This document shows positions 18,663 to 28,057 of a stretch of DNA of 64,000 bases, piece after piece. The position numbers and the translations under genes were made by a program. The DNA lies in contig NZ_BMDI01000001.1 of NCBI RefSeq assembly GCF_014635705.1, positions 248,001 through 312,000 of the forward strand. The letters run 5' to 3'. Source of the DNA: Oxalicibacterium faecigallinarum (GTDB lineage: Bacteria; Pseudomonadota; Gammaproteobacteria; Burkholderiales; Burkholderiaceae_D). The notes below the pieces were generated by a model. That model was given only the letters and a program-made list of their open reading frames with translations. It had not been told where the DNA came from and made no database searches. Every line of letters starts with the position of its first letter. Position 1 is the stretch's first letter.

Positions 18663-19427
18663 ATGACACGACTCAAATCCCTTTTCATCGGCTTGCTATG
18701 TGCAACAGCGGGCGCCGCAGCCATTGCGCAAACGCCTGCCCAAACGAGCGGAACGCTTGTCATCGTGCCGGCCTATGGCGAAGTCAAGCATGCCAATGAT
18801 CAGGCTGTGCTGACGCTGATGATTGAAGAACAGGATAAGGACAAGTCTGTTGCAGCTTCACGCGTCAATCAGAAGATGAAGCAGGGTATGGAGATTGTGC
18901 GCAAGCAGGATCCGACAGCGGTGTTGAGCACGCGCGGATATTACACGTATGCCGTCTATGCCGATGAGCAGCCGCAACCACGTCAGGCTACGAATGCGAC
19001 CAGCAAGCCACGTCAACCGGTCGGCTGGCGTGTTGGTCACTACCTGGATGTCAAAACAACGAACCTGAGTGGTCTGCCTAAAACGGTGGCCGCTGCACAA
19101 GGTGTACTGGCTTTGAACGGCTTGCAGTTTGGTCTGACCGATGAAACGACCCGCAAACTGGACGCGCAGCGCATCGATGCAACGTATCGCAACTTGAATG
19201 AGCGCATCGCCGCAATCGCACGTGCGATGGGCCGTAATCCTGCAGATGCCGTACTGGACACCGTGGATTTTGAAGGTTCGGGCAATTATGCACAGGAAGC
19301 CGCAGCACCCAAGATGATGCGCGCTGCAATGATGGCTGACGGTGCGCCACAAGTCGAAGAGCCTAGCTTTGAAGCGGGCGAGTCAACTCTCAGCATGCGC
19401 GTGGTCGGCAAGGTTCGTTTCCGTTGA
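18663..19427 (+). CDS. SIMPL domain (DUF541) periplasmic protein
   Basis: A 254-residue exported protein with a probable signal peptide (basic MTRLK, hydrophobic stretch, AIAQ cleavage near residues 21-23). The mature part is a SIMPL/DUF541 domain (GTLVIVPAYGEVKHANDQAVL... and a C-terminal SMRVVGKVRF strand). Family members bind or respond to envelope and oxidative stress; some oligomerise into rings. Function here is not known. It stands alone between the ilvC repeat array and pssA, with its own terminator. Confidence 0.82.
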   Translation: MTRLKSLFIGLLCATAGAAAIAQTPAQTSGTLVIVPAYGEVKHANDQAVLTLMIEEQDKDKSVAASRVNQKMKQGMEIVRKQDPTAVLSTRGYYTYAVYADEQPQPRQATNATSKPRQPVGWRVGHYLDVKTTNLSGLPKTVAAAQGVLALNGLQFGLTDETTRKLDAQRIDATYRNLNERIAAIARAMGRNPADAVLDTVDFEGSGNYAQEAAAPKMMRAAMMADGAPQVEEPSFEAGESTLSMRVVGKVRFR

Positions 19428-19477
19428 GGTAGCTGCCTTGCACCAGCAACGGATATTGCTGGCAGATCGTGTTACAC

Positions 19478-19518
19478 AAAACGCACTGCACGTCAGGTGA
19501 CGGCAGTGCGTTTTCTTA
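19478..19518 (+). terminator. Long hairpin terminator after the SIMPL gene
   Basis: AAAACGCACTGCACGTCA pairs with TGACGGCAGTGCGTTTT with one bulged A and a 2-nt loop, followed by TTTTCTTATT. The A and T flanks would make it work in both directions. Confidence 0.88.
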
Positions 19519-19567
19519 TTGTTTAAATTGTTTGGGTTCGTCTTGCAGGCGCGTCATGCGCTTTTAC

Positions 19568-19579
19568 GTCTGCTAAACT
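19568..19579 (+). promoter_or_regulatory. Possible extended -10 promoter for pssA
   Basis: TGC-TAAACT at 19571-19579 is an extended -10 element about 62 nt before the pssA start. No good -35 is visible. Confidence 0.3.
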
Positions 19580-19640
19580 ACGCATCCGGATTTTTTCCTG
19601 ATCCTTCCCTTTAACGCGCCATCTCTCCAGCGGAACTCGC

Positions 19641-20522
19641 ATGTCCAGTTTCAATCGCCGCAAAGCGAAAAAACCTTCTTTTTCCAAATCGCGTCCCTTG
19701 GGCAAGCTGGCTCGCAATAATCAGGCGCCTGCGCGTGATGTCGCGGCTGTCGATTTGTCGCCACCCCCGCGCTTGCGTCGTCGGGGGATTTATCTGCTGC
19801 CGAATGCATTCACTACGGCAGGGCTGTTTTGCGGTTTCTACGCGATTGTGATGGCGATGGGGCAGCAGTTTGAAAATGCAGCTATCGCGATCTTTGGGGC
19901 CATGCTGCTGGATGCAATCGATGGCCGTGTCGCACGTTTGACAAACACACAGAGCGAGTTTGGCGCGCAGTACGACAGTCTGGCAGACATGGTGTCGTTT
20001 GGCGCGGCACCAGCGCTGGTTGTCTATGAGTGGGCCTTGCATGATCTGGGTAAGCTGGGCTGGCTGGCTGCCTTTGTCTATTGTGCAGGCGGTGCGTTGC
20101 GGCTGGCGCGTTTCAACACCAATATTCAGGTCGTGGACAAGCGCTATTTTCAGGGATTACCCAGCCCGGCTGCTGCGGCCTTGGTCGCAGGCTTTATCTG
20201 GCTGATGCAGGATTTGGGATATGGCGGCGACGAACTGAGCATTCCGGCATGGATCATCACGCTGTATGCAGGATTGACCATGGTGACGAATGTGCCGTTC
20301 TACAGCTTCAAAGACGTCAACTATCGCAAGTCAGTGCCATTTATAGCCGTGTTCCTGATCGTGCTCGCTTTTGTTGCCGTATCCAGCGACCCGCCAAAAG
20401 TGTTGTTTGGCTTGTTTGTGTTGTATGGCTTGTCTGGTTACGGTGTGTATTTCTGGCGGTGGGGCAAAGGACGTCCGGTCAGTATCGTGCAAACCAAACT
20501 GGATGCCCCTGAAGATCGTTGA
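19641..20522 (+). CDS. pssA: CDP-diacylglycerol-serine O-phosphatidyltransferase PssA
   Basis: PssA makes phosphatidylserine, the precursor of phosphatidylethanolamine, in the inner membrane. The 293 residues contain the complete CDP-alcohol phosphatidyltransferase signature DG-x2-AR-x8-G-x3-D-x3-D (DGRVARLTNTQSEFGAQYDS, then LAD) and about seven to eight membrane segments. This is the integral-membrane type (type II), unlike the Escherichia coli enzyme. The N-terminus is basic and extends about 50 residues before the first segment. In related species pssA is often near ilvBHC, which agrees with this placement. Confidence 0.93.
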   Translation: MSSFNRRKAKKPSFSKSRPLGKLARNNQAPARDVAAVDLSPPPRLRRRGIYLLPNAFTTAGLFCGFYAIVMAMGQQFENAAIAIFGAMLLDAIDGRVARLTNTQSEFGAQYDSLADMVSFGAAPALVVYEWALHDLGKLGWLAAFVYCAGGALRLARFNTNIQVVDKRYFQGLPSPAAAALVAGFIWLMQDLGYGGDELSIPAWIITLYAGLTMVTNVPFYSFKDVNYRKSVPFIAVFLIVLAFVAVSSDPPKVLFGLFVLYGLSGYGVYFWRWGKGRPVSIVQTKLDAPEDR

Positions 20523-20541
20523 ATGGGATCCCGATGAATGA

Positions 20542-20571
20542 AAAAAGCCTTGCGTTTGCAAGGCTTTTTTG
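20542..20571. terminator. Bidirectional terminator between pssA and the MHYT gene
   Basis: AAAAAAGCCTTGC pairs with GCAAGGCTTTTTT around a 4-nt loop, flanked by A and T runs. It serves pssA on the plus strand and the convergent cyclic-di-GMP gene on the minus strand. Confidence 0.9.
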
Positions 20572-20593
20572 TTGCCAAGAAGCCGATGTCTTT

Positions 20594-22690
20594 TTACACA
20601 TTGGATGAAACGGGACGTGCTGGCGCATCTGGTGCTTCGTCGAGGTTGAGCATCAACTGCGCCGGCGCGACCGGGCGACCAAGCAGATAGCCCTGCAAGG
20701 TATCGCAACCGAGCGATTTCAGCATGTCCTGCTGCTTTTCCGTTTCCACGCCTTCCGCAACAATGCGCAAATTGAGCGAGTGGCCCAATGCAACGATCGC
20801 GGAGACGATGGATTCATCATCGGTATTCTTCGCCAGATTATTGATGAACCCCCGGTCGATCTTCAATTCGCACGCAGGCAGGCGCTTCAGATAAAGCAGA
20901 CTGGAGTAGCCGGTGCCAAAGTCATCGATCGAAATATCAATACCGAGCACGGCCAACTCCGTCAGGATGGTCATGCTGGATTCCACATCCTGCATGGCTG
21001 TCGATTCCGTGACTTCGAGGATCAGGCAATGCGCTGGCAGCGCGTATTTTTTCAAGGTGGCTGAGACATGTTCGACCAACTGACCATTGCTGAATTGTAT
21101 GGCGGACAGATTGACGGCCACTTTCCATTCCGTATAGCCGGTATCGAACCAGATGCGCATCTGGCGACATGCCTCGTCTAGTACCCAGTCGCCAATTGGC
21201 AGAATCAGGCCAGTGCGTTCGGCGACAGCAATGAATTCGCCCGGCGCCAGCAGACCACGTGCCGGATGCTGCCAGCGCAGCAAGGCTTCCATGCCGACGA
21301 CCTGACCGTTGCTGGCATCGTACTTGGGCTGGTAGTGCAGCACGAATTCCTTGTTTTCCAGTGCGTGACGCAGGTCCTGAATCAGTTGTAACTGGTTATG
21401 CACATTGATGTTCATCGACGATTCGAAGAAGTGATAGCCGTTACGGCCGGCACTCTTTGTGTGATACATCGCAGCATCGGCGTTGATCAGCAGGTCATGC
21501 GGGGTCCGACCATCTTCAGGGTAAATCGTGATGCCGATACTGGCAGATACCCCCAGTTCCTGATTCTCAATATAGAAAGGCTTATTGATCAGATCGCATA
21601 ATTTTTCTGCCACCGTGGCAGCGTCTTCAGGCTCTGCTATTTCGATCAGGATGACAAATTCGTCGCCGCCGAGTCGGGCCGCCGTATCCTGACCGCGAAT
21701 GCTATTGCGAATACGGTTTGCCACTTCGATCAGCAGCAGGTCGCCGACGTGATGACCGAGCGAATCATTGATGGCCTTGAAGCCATCCAGATCCAGAAAC
21801 ATCAGGGCAAAGCGCGTATGTTCACGCGATGCCTTGCGCAGCATCTGATCGAGACGGTCTTCAAGCAGCGTACGATTCGGCAATTTGGTCAGATTGTCTT
21901 GCAGTGCTTGTTGTGTCAGTTCCTGATTGGCCAGTGCGAGCGACTTGGCGAGGATGCTGGTTTGCGATTCCAGGCGGGAATCCAGCACGGAGGTCAGCAA
22001 GGCAATCGCCAGAATCGCCAAGGTAACAACAATCACCACCAGTGCGAGCCAGCCCGGCGTGATGTCCGACGCAGCGCCGCAGACACTGCCAATCGGGAAG
22101 TTGGCGGCAGCCATGCCCGTGTAGTGCATGCCGATAATGGCGGCGCCCATGACCAGCGCGGCCCCCATGCGCGCCAGAATTACGTGTGGCGTATTTTTGC
22201 GGAGAATAAATGCGATCCAGAGAGCAGCGCCGGAGGCGGTGATGGCGATAACCACGGACAGGGCGAACAGGGTGGGATCGTATTCAATGCCGGGACGCAT
22301 CTGCATCGCCGCCATTCCCATGTAGTGCATCGTGGCGATCGCGCTACCCATCATGACGGCACTGACGCAAAGTTGCGAAACAGGCAAAACAGGCTGGCTG
22401 ACACGCCACAGGGCAAAACCCGAGGCAACCACCGCAATCACCAGCGAAAAAATGGTCAGACTGATCTCATAACCAAGTGGGATGGGTAGGCGAAACGACA
22501 GCATGCCGATGAAGTGCATGGACCAAATCCCGATCCCCATCGCGATGGCACCGCCAATCAGCCACAGTATTGCACCTTTGCGTGCGGTTGCATGAATACG
22601 GCCCGCCATATCGAGCGCAGTGTAGGAGGCAAGGATGGCAACCAGAATGGAAATGACGACAAGGACGGAGTCGTATTGCGCAATCAGCAT
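20594..22690 (-). CDS. MHYT-GGDEF-EAL cyclic-di-GMP signalling protein
   Basis: A 698-residue inner-membrane protein. Residues 1-230 hold an MHYT sensor with three copies of the motif (MHFIGM, MHYMGM, MHYTGM), proposed to bind copper or diatomic gases. A GGDEF domain follows, with intact GGDEF at about 338-342 and the RxxD inhibition site (RGQD) five residues before it. A complete EAL domain comes next, with EALLRW, NLS, TES, DDFGTG, KID, AEGVE and QGY. Both synthesis and breakdown of cyclic di-GMP are therefore possible. It is transcribed alone, convergent to pssA. Which activity dominates cannot be read from sequence. Confidence 0.93.
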   Translation of the reverse strand: MLIAQYDSVLVVISILVAILASYTALDMAGRIHATARKGAILWLIGGAIAMGIGIWSMHFIGMLSFRLPIPLGYEISLTIFSLVIAVVASGFALWRVSQPVLPVSQLCVSAVMMGSAIATMHYMGMAAMQMRPGIEYDPTLFALSVVIAITASGAALWIAFILRKNTPHVILARMGAALVMGAAIIGMHYTGMAAANFPIGSVCGAASDITPGWLALVVIVVTLAILAIALLTSVLDSRLESQTSILAKSLALANQELTQQALQDNLTKLPNRTLLEDRLDQMLRKASREHTRFALMFLDLDGFKAINDSLGHHVGDLLLIEVANRIRNSIRGQDTAARLGGDEFVILIEIAEPEDAATVAEKLCDLINKPFYIENQELGVSASIGITIYPEDGRTPHDLLINADAAMYHTKSAGRNGYHFFESSMNINVHNQLQLIQDLRHALENKEFVLHYQPKYDASNGQVVGMEALLRWQHPARGLLAPGEFIAVAERTGLILPIGDWVLDEACRQMRIWFDTGYTEWKVAVNLSAIQFSNGQLVEHVSATLKKYALPAHCLILEVTESTAMQDVESSMTILTELAVLGIDISIDDFGTGYSSLLYLKRLPACELKIDRGFINNLAKNTDDESIVSAIVALGHSLNLRIVAEGVETEKQQDMLKSLGCDTLQGYLLGRPVAPAQLMLNLDEAPDAPARPVSSNV

Positions 22691-23094
22691 GGCAGGAATG
22701 TTTTAAAAATGCTGTTTTAGGAGAGGCTTAACGATGCCCCTACCTTGCTGAAGCGCAGGGTCAGGCATTGAAGAGATATTTTGCCAAACGGCAAGTTTGT
22801 GCTAGCAAGATTGTACAGTGCAGCTTTGTTGTTTGTGCGCAATGGAATGCAAACCTTTGCTAAGTGCAGCATTTATGCCGCATTCGGCCCTTGCTTCTAT
22901 CCAAAATTCAATGCATACCAGTGTTGGATGTCGAACAGAGCATGTCTGCTTAATCGGGGATAGTGAATTCATCGTTGGTTAAATGCCAAGATAGAACTAT
23001 CACCTGTTACCGAAGCCACTGCTTCCGCTTCAGGCCTTGTAACCATTGCCGTCCTTGCTTTCGCAAGATGGCAAATTATGAAAAAGGAACGAAG
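22691..23094. other. Intergenic region upstream of two divergent genes
   Basis: 404 nt between the MHYT-GGDEF-EAL gene and the DUF2383 gene. I see a small inverted repeat TTGCC-AAAC-GGCAA at 22781-22794 but no convincing promoter, RNA gene or coding region. The open frame that extends the DUF2383 gene upstream to 22963 is Cys/Arg-rich and unlike the family. Confidence 0.4.
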
Positions 23095-23550
23095 ATGAAA
23101 AATGACGACGTGATTTCGACACTCAATGATTTGATTGAAACGTGTAAAGATGGTGAGCTTGGATTCAAGACCTGTGCTGAAGACATCAGCGATGGTCAAT
23201 ACAAGCAACCGTTTTTAACCTTGTCGGCCGGGTGCGCCGCGGCGGCGCAGGAATTGAAAGGGTTGGTGATCGCCCATGGCGGCAATCCGGAAAATTCGGG
23301 CAGCCTGAGCGGTACCTTGCATCGTCGATGGATTGATATCAAATCGGCTATTATGGGTAAGGATGACGAAGCGATTCTCAACGAATGCGAACGCGGCGAG
23401 GATGTCGCTGTCAAAAGTTATCGGAACGCATTGGCAAAGCCGTTGCCGCTGGATGTAAAAGCGGTCGTTGAGCGTCAATTCCAAGGCGTGCTGCAGAATC
23501 ATGATGTGGTCAAGAAGTTGCGTGACCGCTCGCGTGTCGCAGCGCTGTGA
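23095..23550 (+). CDS. PA2169 family (DUF2383) four-helix-bundle protein
   Basis: A 151-residue ferritin-like helical protein. It begins MKNDDVISTLNDLIETCKDGELGF, which is the DUF2383 signature, and continues with four amphipathic helices (ending VVERQFQGVLQNHDVVKKLRD). Family members are general-stress proteins of unknown reaction, often beside membrane-associated stress proteins. The ATG at 23095 has AAAAGGAAC upstream. It is followed by a terminator and then a DUF883 gene, a pairing that suggests stress-related expression. Confidence 0.85.
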   Translation: MKNDDVISTLNDLIETCKDGELGFKTCAEDISDGQYKQPFLTLSAGCAAAAQELKGLVIAHGGNPENSGSLSGTLHRRWIDIKSAIMGKDDEAILNECERGEDVAVKSYRNALAKPLPLDVKAVVERQFQGVLQNHDVVKKLRDRSRVAAL

Positions 23551-23579
23551 TGCCCTAAAAGGTATCGGTAGACGCCATG

Positions 23580-23612
23580 CATCCCGTGCATTCTGACGGG
23601 ATGTTTTTCATT
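23580..23612 (+). terminator. Rho-independent terminator after the DUF2383 gene
   Basis: CATCCCGT at 23580-23587 pairs with ACGGGATG at 23596-23603, followed by TTTTTCATTTT. Confidence 0.8.
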
Positions 23613-23638
23613 TTATCCACTCACTCTAGGAGCTCCTG

Positions 23639-23938
23639 ATGAATGCAAAAGTTGAAGATATTGCGGACGATGTGAAAAACCTGCAAAAGGACACCAAGGC
23701 GCTCGCGCGCGAAGCACAAGCTGAAGCGGTCGAGAAAGCAGGCGAGTTGAGCAAGAAATGCGCGGATTTCTTCAACTCGGCGTTGGCCGCTGCCAAGGAA
23801 GTACCTTCGGTTGCTGCTGCGCGTACGAAGGAAGTCGCCGCCACGACGGACGACTACGTGCATGAGAATCCATGGCGTGCCGTGGCAATTTCTGCTGGTG
23901 TAGGTCTGTTGTTCGGTTTTCTGATTTCGCGCAAGTAA
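23639..23938 (+). CDS. DUF883 (ElaB/YqjD-like) ribosome- or membrane-associated protein
   Basis: A 99-residue protein with a long charged helix (DDVKNLQKDTKALAREAQAEAVEKA region) and a C-terminal membrane anchor, NPWRAVAISAGVGLLFGF followed by ISRK, which is the hallmark of ElaB/YqjD proteins. Escherichia coli YqjD binds ribosomes at the inner membrane in stationary phase and depends on RpoS. An AGGAG ribosome site is 8 nt before the ATG. It has terminators on both sides, so it is a single-gene unit. Confidence 0.88.
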   Translation: MNAKVEDIADDVKNLQKDTKALAREAQAEAVEKAGELSKKCADFFNSALAAAKEVPSVAAARTKEVAATTDDYVHENPWRAVAISAGVGLLFGFLISRK

Positions 23939-23969
23939 TCAGACTGACCGGGCATCGTCGGAATGCCCT

Positions 23970-24021
23970 AAAAAATCCCGCAGCCACGCGATCATCAGAT
24001 CAAGTGAATGCGGGATTTTTT
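23970..24021 (+). terminator. Terminator after the DUF883 gene
   Basis: AAAAAATCCCGCA at 23970-23982 pairs with TGCGGGATTTTTT at 24009-24021. The loop is long (26 nt), but stem and T tract are perfect. It probably also serves the convergent minus-strand gene. Confidence 0.8.
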
Positions 24022-24069
24022 ATGGTTAATCAATTTGTCGAGCATCGCCGCCAAATGATGAAGCGTGCT

Positions 24070-26880
24070 TTACGCGATTGCTTCGGCGGCGACAGGGTAG
24101 AAGAAGACAGGCTCGCTAATCACCTTGCCTTCGGCATAGCCGATACCAATCTTTTGCAGTTGCGTCAGTGTGTCCGGATCGTCGACTTTCTGGGCGATTG
24201 TCTGCAGGCCCATCACACTGGCGATCCGTTCAATGGCTTCCACCTTGGCGTAATCGACCGGATCAATTGTCATGCCCTTGATGTAATTGCCATCAATCTT
24301 CAGGAAATCCACATGCAAGTGTTTGAGATAGGCAAATGAGGACATGCCACTGCCAAAATCATCGAGCGCAAATTTGCAGCCACGTTGCTTGAGCGCGTCG
24401 ATAAAGGCCAGCGCCCGCGTCAGATTCGTGATTGCGGTGGTCTCCGCAATAGCAAAACAGATCGACGCATAAGGCAAATCAAACTCTTCGAACTGTGTAT
24501 AGATAAAATCCAGAAAGTGTTCGTCGTCAAGCGAGTTGCCGGATACGCGCATCATCAGCATGTGCAACCCAATGCCGCCGGTGGCCTGCAACGTCATGGC
24601 ATGTTGAGAGAAGGCCGTACGGATGATCCAGCGATCAATCGTCGGCATAAAGTGATAGCGCTCTGCAGCCGGAATGAAAGCTGATGGCGGAATCAGTTTG
24701 CCGGCGCCATCTTCCATGTAAAGACAGAGCTCATCAAACAGGTAGTTGTCGTCGGTATCTTTCAGCGACGCAATACGCCGCGACAACAGACGGAAGCGGT
24801 CACTTTCAAATGCTTGCTGGATACGCTCGTTCCATTTAACTTCACCTTCGCGCGCAGCTTGCTGATGATCTTCCGGCCGGTAGATATGCACCTGGTTACG
24901 ACCCGAATCCTTGGCGATGTAGCACGCCGTGTCTGCTGCACTCAACAGATCAGGCAACGATAGGACATTGGTGCTGAAATTGACCAGACCGATACTGACG
25001 CCAATCGGGAAGATCTTGTCTTGCCAGACGAACTGGAAACTGCAAATGGTTTGCCGCAATTTTTCCGCGATTCTGGTGGCGGATTCCGGGGAACAGTTTT
25101 CCAGAAAGGCACCAAACTCATCGCCACCCAATCGGGCCAGCGTATCGCTATCCCGTACCAGCGGTTGCAGCAAGGCAGTGATCTGACGCAACAACTCGTC
25201 ACCGGCACTGTGACCACACGTGTCGTTGACGATTTTGAACTGATCCAGATCCATGTAGAGCAGCGCATGCTGCCTCGATTGCCGCGTCAGCGCCTCGATG
25301 GCCAGTTCCAGGCGACGTTCAAATTCGCGACGATTGAACAGGCCGGTCAATGGGTCGTGGGCGGCTTGGTGAGACAGCTGGATCGCGAGTTTGCGTGAGT
25401 CGCTGACATCGTGGAATACCAGCACGACGCCTGTTAATTTCCCATCGCGGTCGCGGATCGGTGCTGCCGAATCTTCCACTGCGTATTCCATGCCGGTGCG
25501 ACTTAACAAGACGGTGTCCTTGCTCAGTTCCACATTGCTTTGTAGTTCCAGCACGGCTTCAACCGGATTAGGCACGGCTTCTTTGGTAAAGCCGTTGAAA
25601 ATGCGGAATACCATCGAGGAGGGCAAGCCTTCCGCTTCAGCCTTGGTCCAGCCCGTCAATTCCTCGGCAACCGGATTCATGTATTCGATATGACCAAGCT
25701 TGTCGGTCGTGATGACCGCATCGGCAATCGACTCCAGCGTGACCTGCGCACGTTCTTTTTCCATAAACAGGATGGCAGCAGACTGTGCACGTTCTGCCTC
25801 ATTCTGCTGCAAGGCAACCACCATGGTGTCAAAGGCACGCGCAAGCTGGCTGATTTCTTCCTTGCCATGTTTGATGCCGGTACGTACACGCAGATTGCCG
25901 GCTGCAATCTGATTGGCTGTGCCAACCAGCGCCTTCACGCGACGCAGGATGATGACGTCGCCCACAAACCATGCCGCTGCCAATGCAAGCAGAGCGATGA
26001 TCGCCAGAGTGCTGAGCTCCATCATTTGCAAACGATTGGCTGGTGCCACAATCTCATCGATGGGGATGCCGATGCCGACCTTGAAGGTCGAAACGTCGGT
26101 GGTGCCGACAGGGGCGAAGGCATACAGGCGGGTGACGCCATCGACGTCCTTCACCTCGGACGTGCCAAACCCGACCTTGATCATGACGTCATAGAGCGAA
26201 GGCGCAGTCCGCGTACCGATCCATTTTTCCGGATCGGGCCGTCTTGCAATGATGGTGCCCTGGCTATCGGCAGTGATCAGTACCGCGCCTTGCGGCAACG
26301 CGATATCGCTGACAAACCGGTCGAGATAACTGAGATCGAGCGACGCGAATAGGACCGCAGCGATATTCCCTTTTGCGTTCAGAACAGGGTAGGTCAGGTT
26401 GATGGCATGTTTGCGGCTGTTTGCACCGAAAACATAATCACCGGCAAAAAAACGATTCTGCTCGATGGTTTGCTGAAAATACTTGCGATTGCCCAGATTG
26501 GTTTTCTCGGCAAGCGGTTGTGCGCTGCACGTCACATCGCCATTGAGTTGGATCAAACCGAAATTGACATACCCCTGATTGCGTTGCTGCACGTCGGCCA
26601 GAAAGCGTGCGCATGTTCTTGGATTGCCACGCAATTCCGGCACGGTCGACAGCACACTCATTAATTGCCGCGCCCCTTCAATCAGCCGCGCTTCGCTCGT
26701 GGCGGCAAGTTGGGTCATCTGCTGCAGATTGTCTTCTGCCATGGCGATTGCCTGCTGACGCTCTTTCCATGCGCCATACACCGTCAGAATGACCGGCGGA
26801 ACGATCGCCAGCAAAACGAGGACGAGCAGTCGTACGCGCAGGCTGTCGAAATTGAAACGTTGTAGGAAAGAGGTTTTCAA
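24070..26880 (-). CDS. Cache-HAMP-PAS-GGDEF-EAL signalling protein with degenerate EAL
   Basis: A 936-residue inner-membrane sensor. It has a membrane segment at about 16-36, a periplasmic Cache-type sensor to about residue 285, a second membrane segment, HAMP at about 310-365 and PAS at about 385-490. The GGDEF domain has an intact GGDEF near 586 and the RxxD inhibition site (RDSD). The EAL-type domain at 700-930 is altered. The EAL motif reads DELCL, the catalytic Asn is Arg778, the late catalytic Glu is Gln897 and the QG glutamine is Glu917, while Glu813, Asp840, Asp841 and Lys861 remain. It is probably a diguanylate cyclase whose EAL part is not a working phosphodiesterase. Confidence 0.9.
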   Translation of the reverse strand: MKTSFLQRFNFDSLRVRLLVLVLLAIVPPVILTVYGAWKERQQAIAMAEDNLQQMTQLAATSEARLIEGARQLMSVLSTVPELRGNPRTCARFLADVQQRNQGYVNFGLIQLNGDVTCSAQPLAEKTNLGNRKYFQQTIEQNRFFAGDYVFGANSRKHAINLTYPVLNAKGNIAAVLFASLDLSYLDRFVSDIALPQGAVLITADSQGTIIARRPDPEKWIGTRTAPSLYDVMIKVGFGTSEVKDVDGVTRLYAFAPVGTTDVSTFKVGIGIPIDEIVAPANRLQMMELSTLAIIALLALAAAWFVGDVIILRRVKALVGTANQIAAGNLRVRTGIKHGKEEISQLARAFDTMVVALQQNEAERAQSAAILFMEKERAQVTLESIADAVITTDKLGHIEYMNPVAEELTGWTKAEAEGLPSSMVFRIFNGFTKEAVPNPVEAVLELQSNVELSKDTVLLSRTGMEYAVEDSAAPIRDRDGKLTGVVLVFHDVSDSRKLAIQLSHQAAHDPLTGLFNRREFERRLELAIEALTRQSRQHALLYMDLDQFKIVNDTCGHSAGDELLRQITALLQPLVRDSDTLARLGGDEFGAFLENCSPESATRIAEKLRQTICSFQFVWQDKIFPIGVSIGLVNFSTNVLSLPDLLSAADTACYIAKDSGRNQVHIYRPEDHQQAAREGEVKWNERIQQAFESDRFRLLSRRIASLKDTDDNYLFDELCLYMEDGAGKLIPPSAFIPAAERYHFMPTIDRWIIRTAFSQHAMTLQATGGIGLHMLMMRVSGNSLDDEHFLDFIYTQFEEFDLPYASICFAIAETTAITNLTRALAFIDALKQRGCKFALDDFGSGMSSFAYLKHLHVDFLKIDGNYIKGMTIDPVDYAKVEAIERIASVMGLQTIAQKVDDPDTLTQLQKIGIGYAEGKVISEPVFFYPVAAEAIA

Positions 26881-27026
26881 GGTGTTATCCGTGCGGGATC
26901 AATCGGTCATGCAAAGTCGGTGTGACGCTTCAATCTAGTCGAAATTGCCGCTCTCTACTATTTAGAGACCTGTTTTATAAGACTCTACTGAAATAAAATA
27001 GTTTCCTTGTGGAAATTTCCTGATTT

Positions 27027-27833
27027 CTATACCGCTCTGCGCATTGCACGAGCTTTGTATTCAGGTGTGACGACATCTGGCTTACTCAATTTGACGACGG
27101 CAATCGTGCAATTATCTGCTTTGACACCAATGGCACGTTCTCGTGCTTTTTTAATAAGCATTTCGCATGCCTGTCTAGGCGAATGCGTAGCAATTGCTGC
27201 GCCCAGTTCGGCTTCGCTGAAGTATTGCCATAGTCCATCGGTGCACAAGATGAACGCATCTCCGCTTTGCAAGCCTTGGTAGTGGTCGATACTGAGCTTT
27301 ACCTCGCGTTGTGCGCCTCCAAGGAAATTAACGAGCATATTGGCAACGGCAGGATTCCCCTGAAGGGTGGACGGTGCCCGATTCTGCAACGCCAGATGGG
27401 CGCTGTAGGTATGGTCTTCCGTCCGTTTCACGAAATTCGGACCGCGGAACTGGTAGAGACGGGAATCGCCGGCATGACCCCATAGGGCTTTACCTTCTGG
27501 TGTGAGCATCAGCAGCACAATGGTGCTGTGGGGACGCTTTTCTGAGGAAATAGCCGTGAGTTTGATGACGGTATCCGCCTCACGTGCGATGGTGTGCAGG
27601 ATCGTTTCCGGATCGTCGGTCAAAGGCGAAAAGCGCTCAAAGATTTCCTTGGCGGTCATAATGACCTGTTCCGCCGCGAGTGCGCCACCAGAGCGGCCAC
27701 CCATGCCATCGGCAACCACGGCCAGCATATAACCAGGTGCCTTGGGCGCTGCGAATAGTGCCGCTCTGTCCTGTTGTTCCTGTCTGTCGCCGATGTGCTG
27801 ACCGGTGCCGGCTTCTATCTTGTATTGGCTCAT
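27027..27833 (-). CDS. PP2C-family serine/threonine protein phosphatase
   Basis: A 268-residue PPM phosphatase with the metal-binding motifs VADGMGGRSGG (about 37-47), GHAGDSRLYQF and CTDGLWQYF. The short bacterial Stp type often pairs with an Hpr-like Ser/Thr kinase or a type VI secretion system, but neither lies in this window. It starts with a run resembling Stp proteins (GTGQHIGDRQEQQDR), which supplies the first conserved Arg and Asp region. It is divergent from the small YdcH-like gene. Its substrate is not known. Confidence 0.9.
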   Translation of the reverse strand: MSQYKIEAGTGQHIGDRQEQQDRAALFAAPKAPGYMLAVVADGMGGRSGGALAAEQVIMTAKEIFERFSPLTDDPETILHTIAREADTVIKLTAISSEKRPHSTIVLLMLTPEGKALWGHAGDSRLYQFRGPNFVKRTEDHTYSAHLALQNRAPSTLQGNPAVANMLVNFLGGAQREVKLSIDHYQGLQSGDAFILCTDGLWQYFSEAELGAAIATHSPRQACEMLIKKARERAIGVKADNCTIAVVKLSKPDVVTPEYKARAMRRAV

Positions 27834-28057
27834 GCTCGCGGGTAGATTAAACTATGTGCTCGGTTGGCAATCGGCGATTATTGCATGGGCCGAGTTGTCT
27901 GACGGTACGGTAAATTGTAAGAATATTTTGCAATTTCGTGGTCGGATACAGGCCGAAATTTAACAATTCTGCTCGCGTTGTTGTAACTTGGTGCATGTTG
28001 CATGCTTTTGGGCTCATGATTTTTTGAATATTTCTCACCTCAAGTGCTTTCATCCCT

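Noticed and set aside
22828-22860. Possible sigma-54 promoter (TGGAATGCAAACCTTTGCT)
   Set aside because: The GG and GC elements are 13 nt apart, not the required 10.
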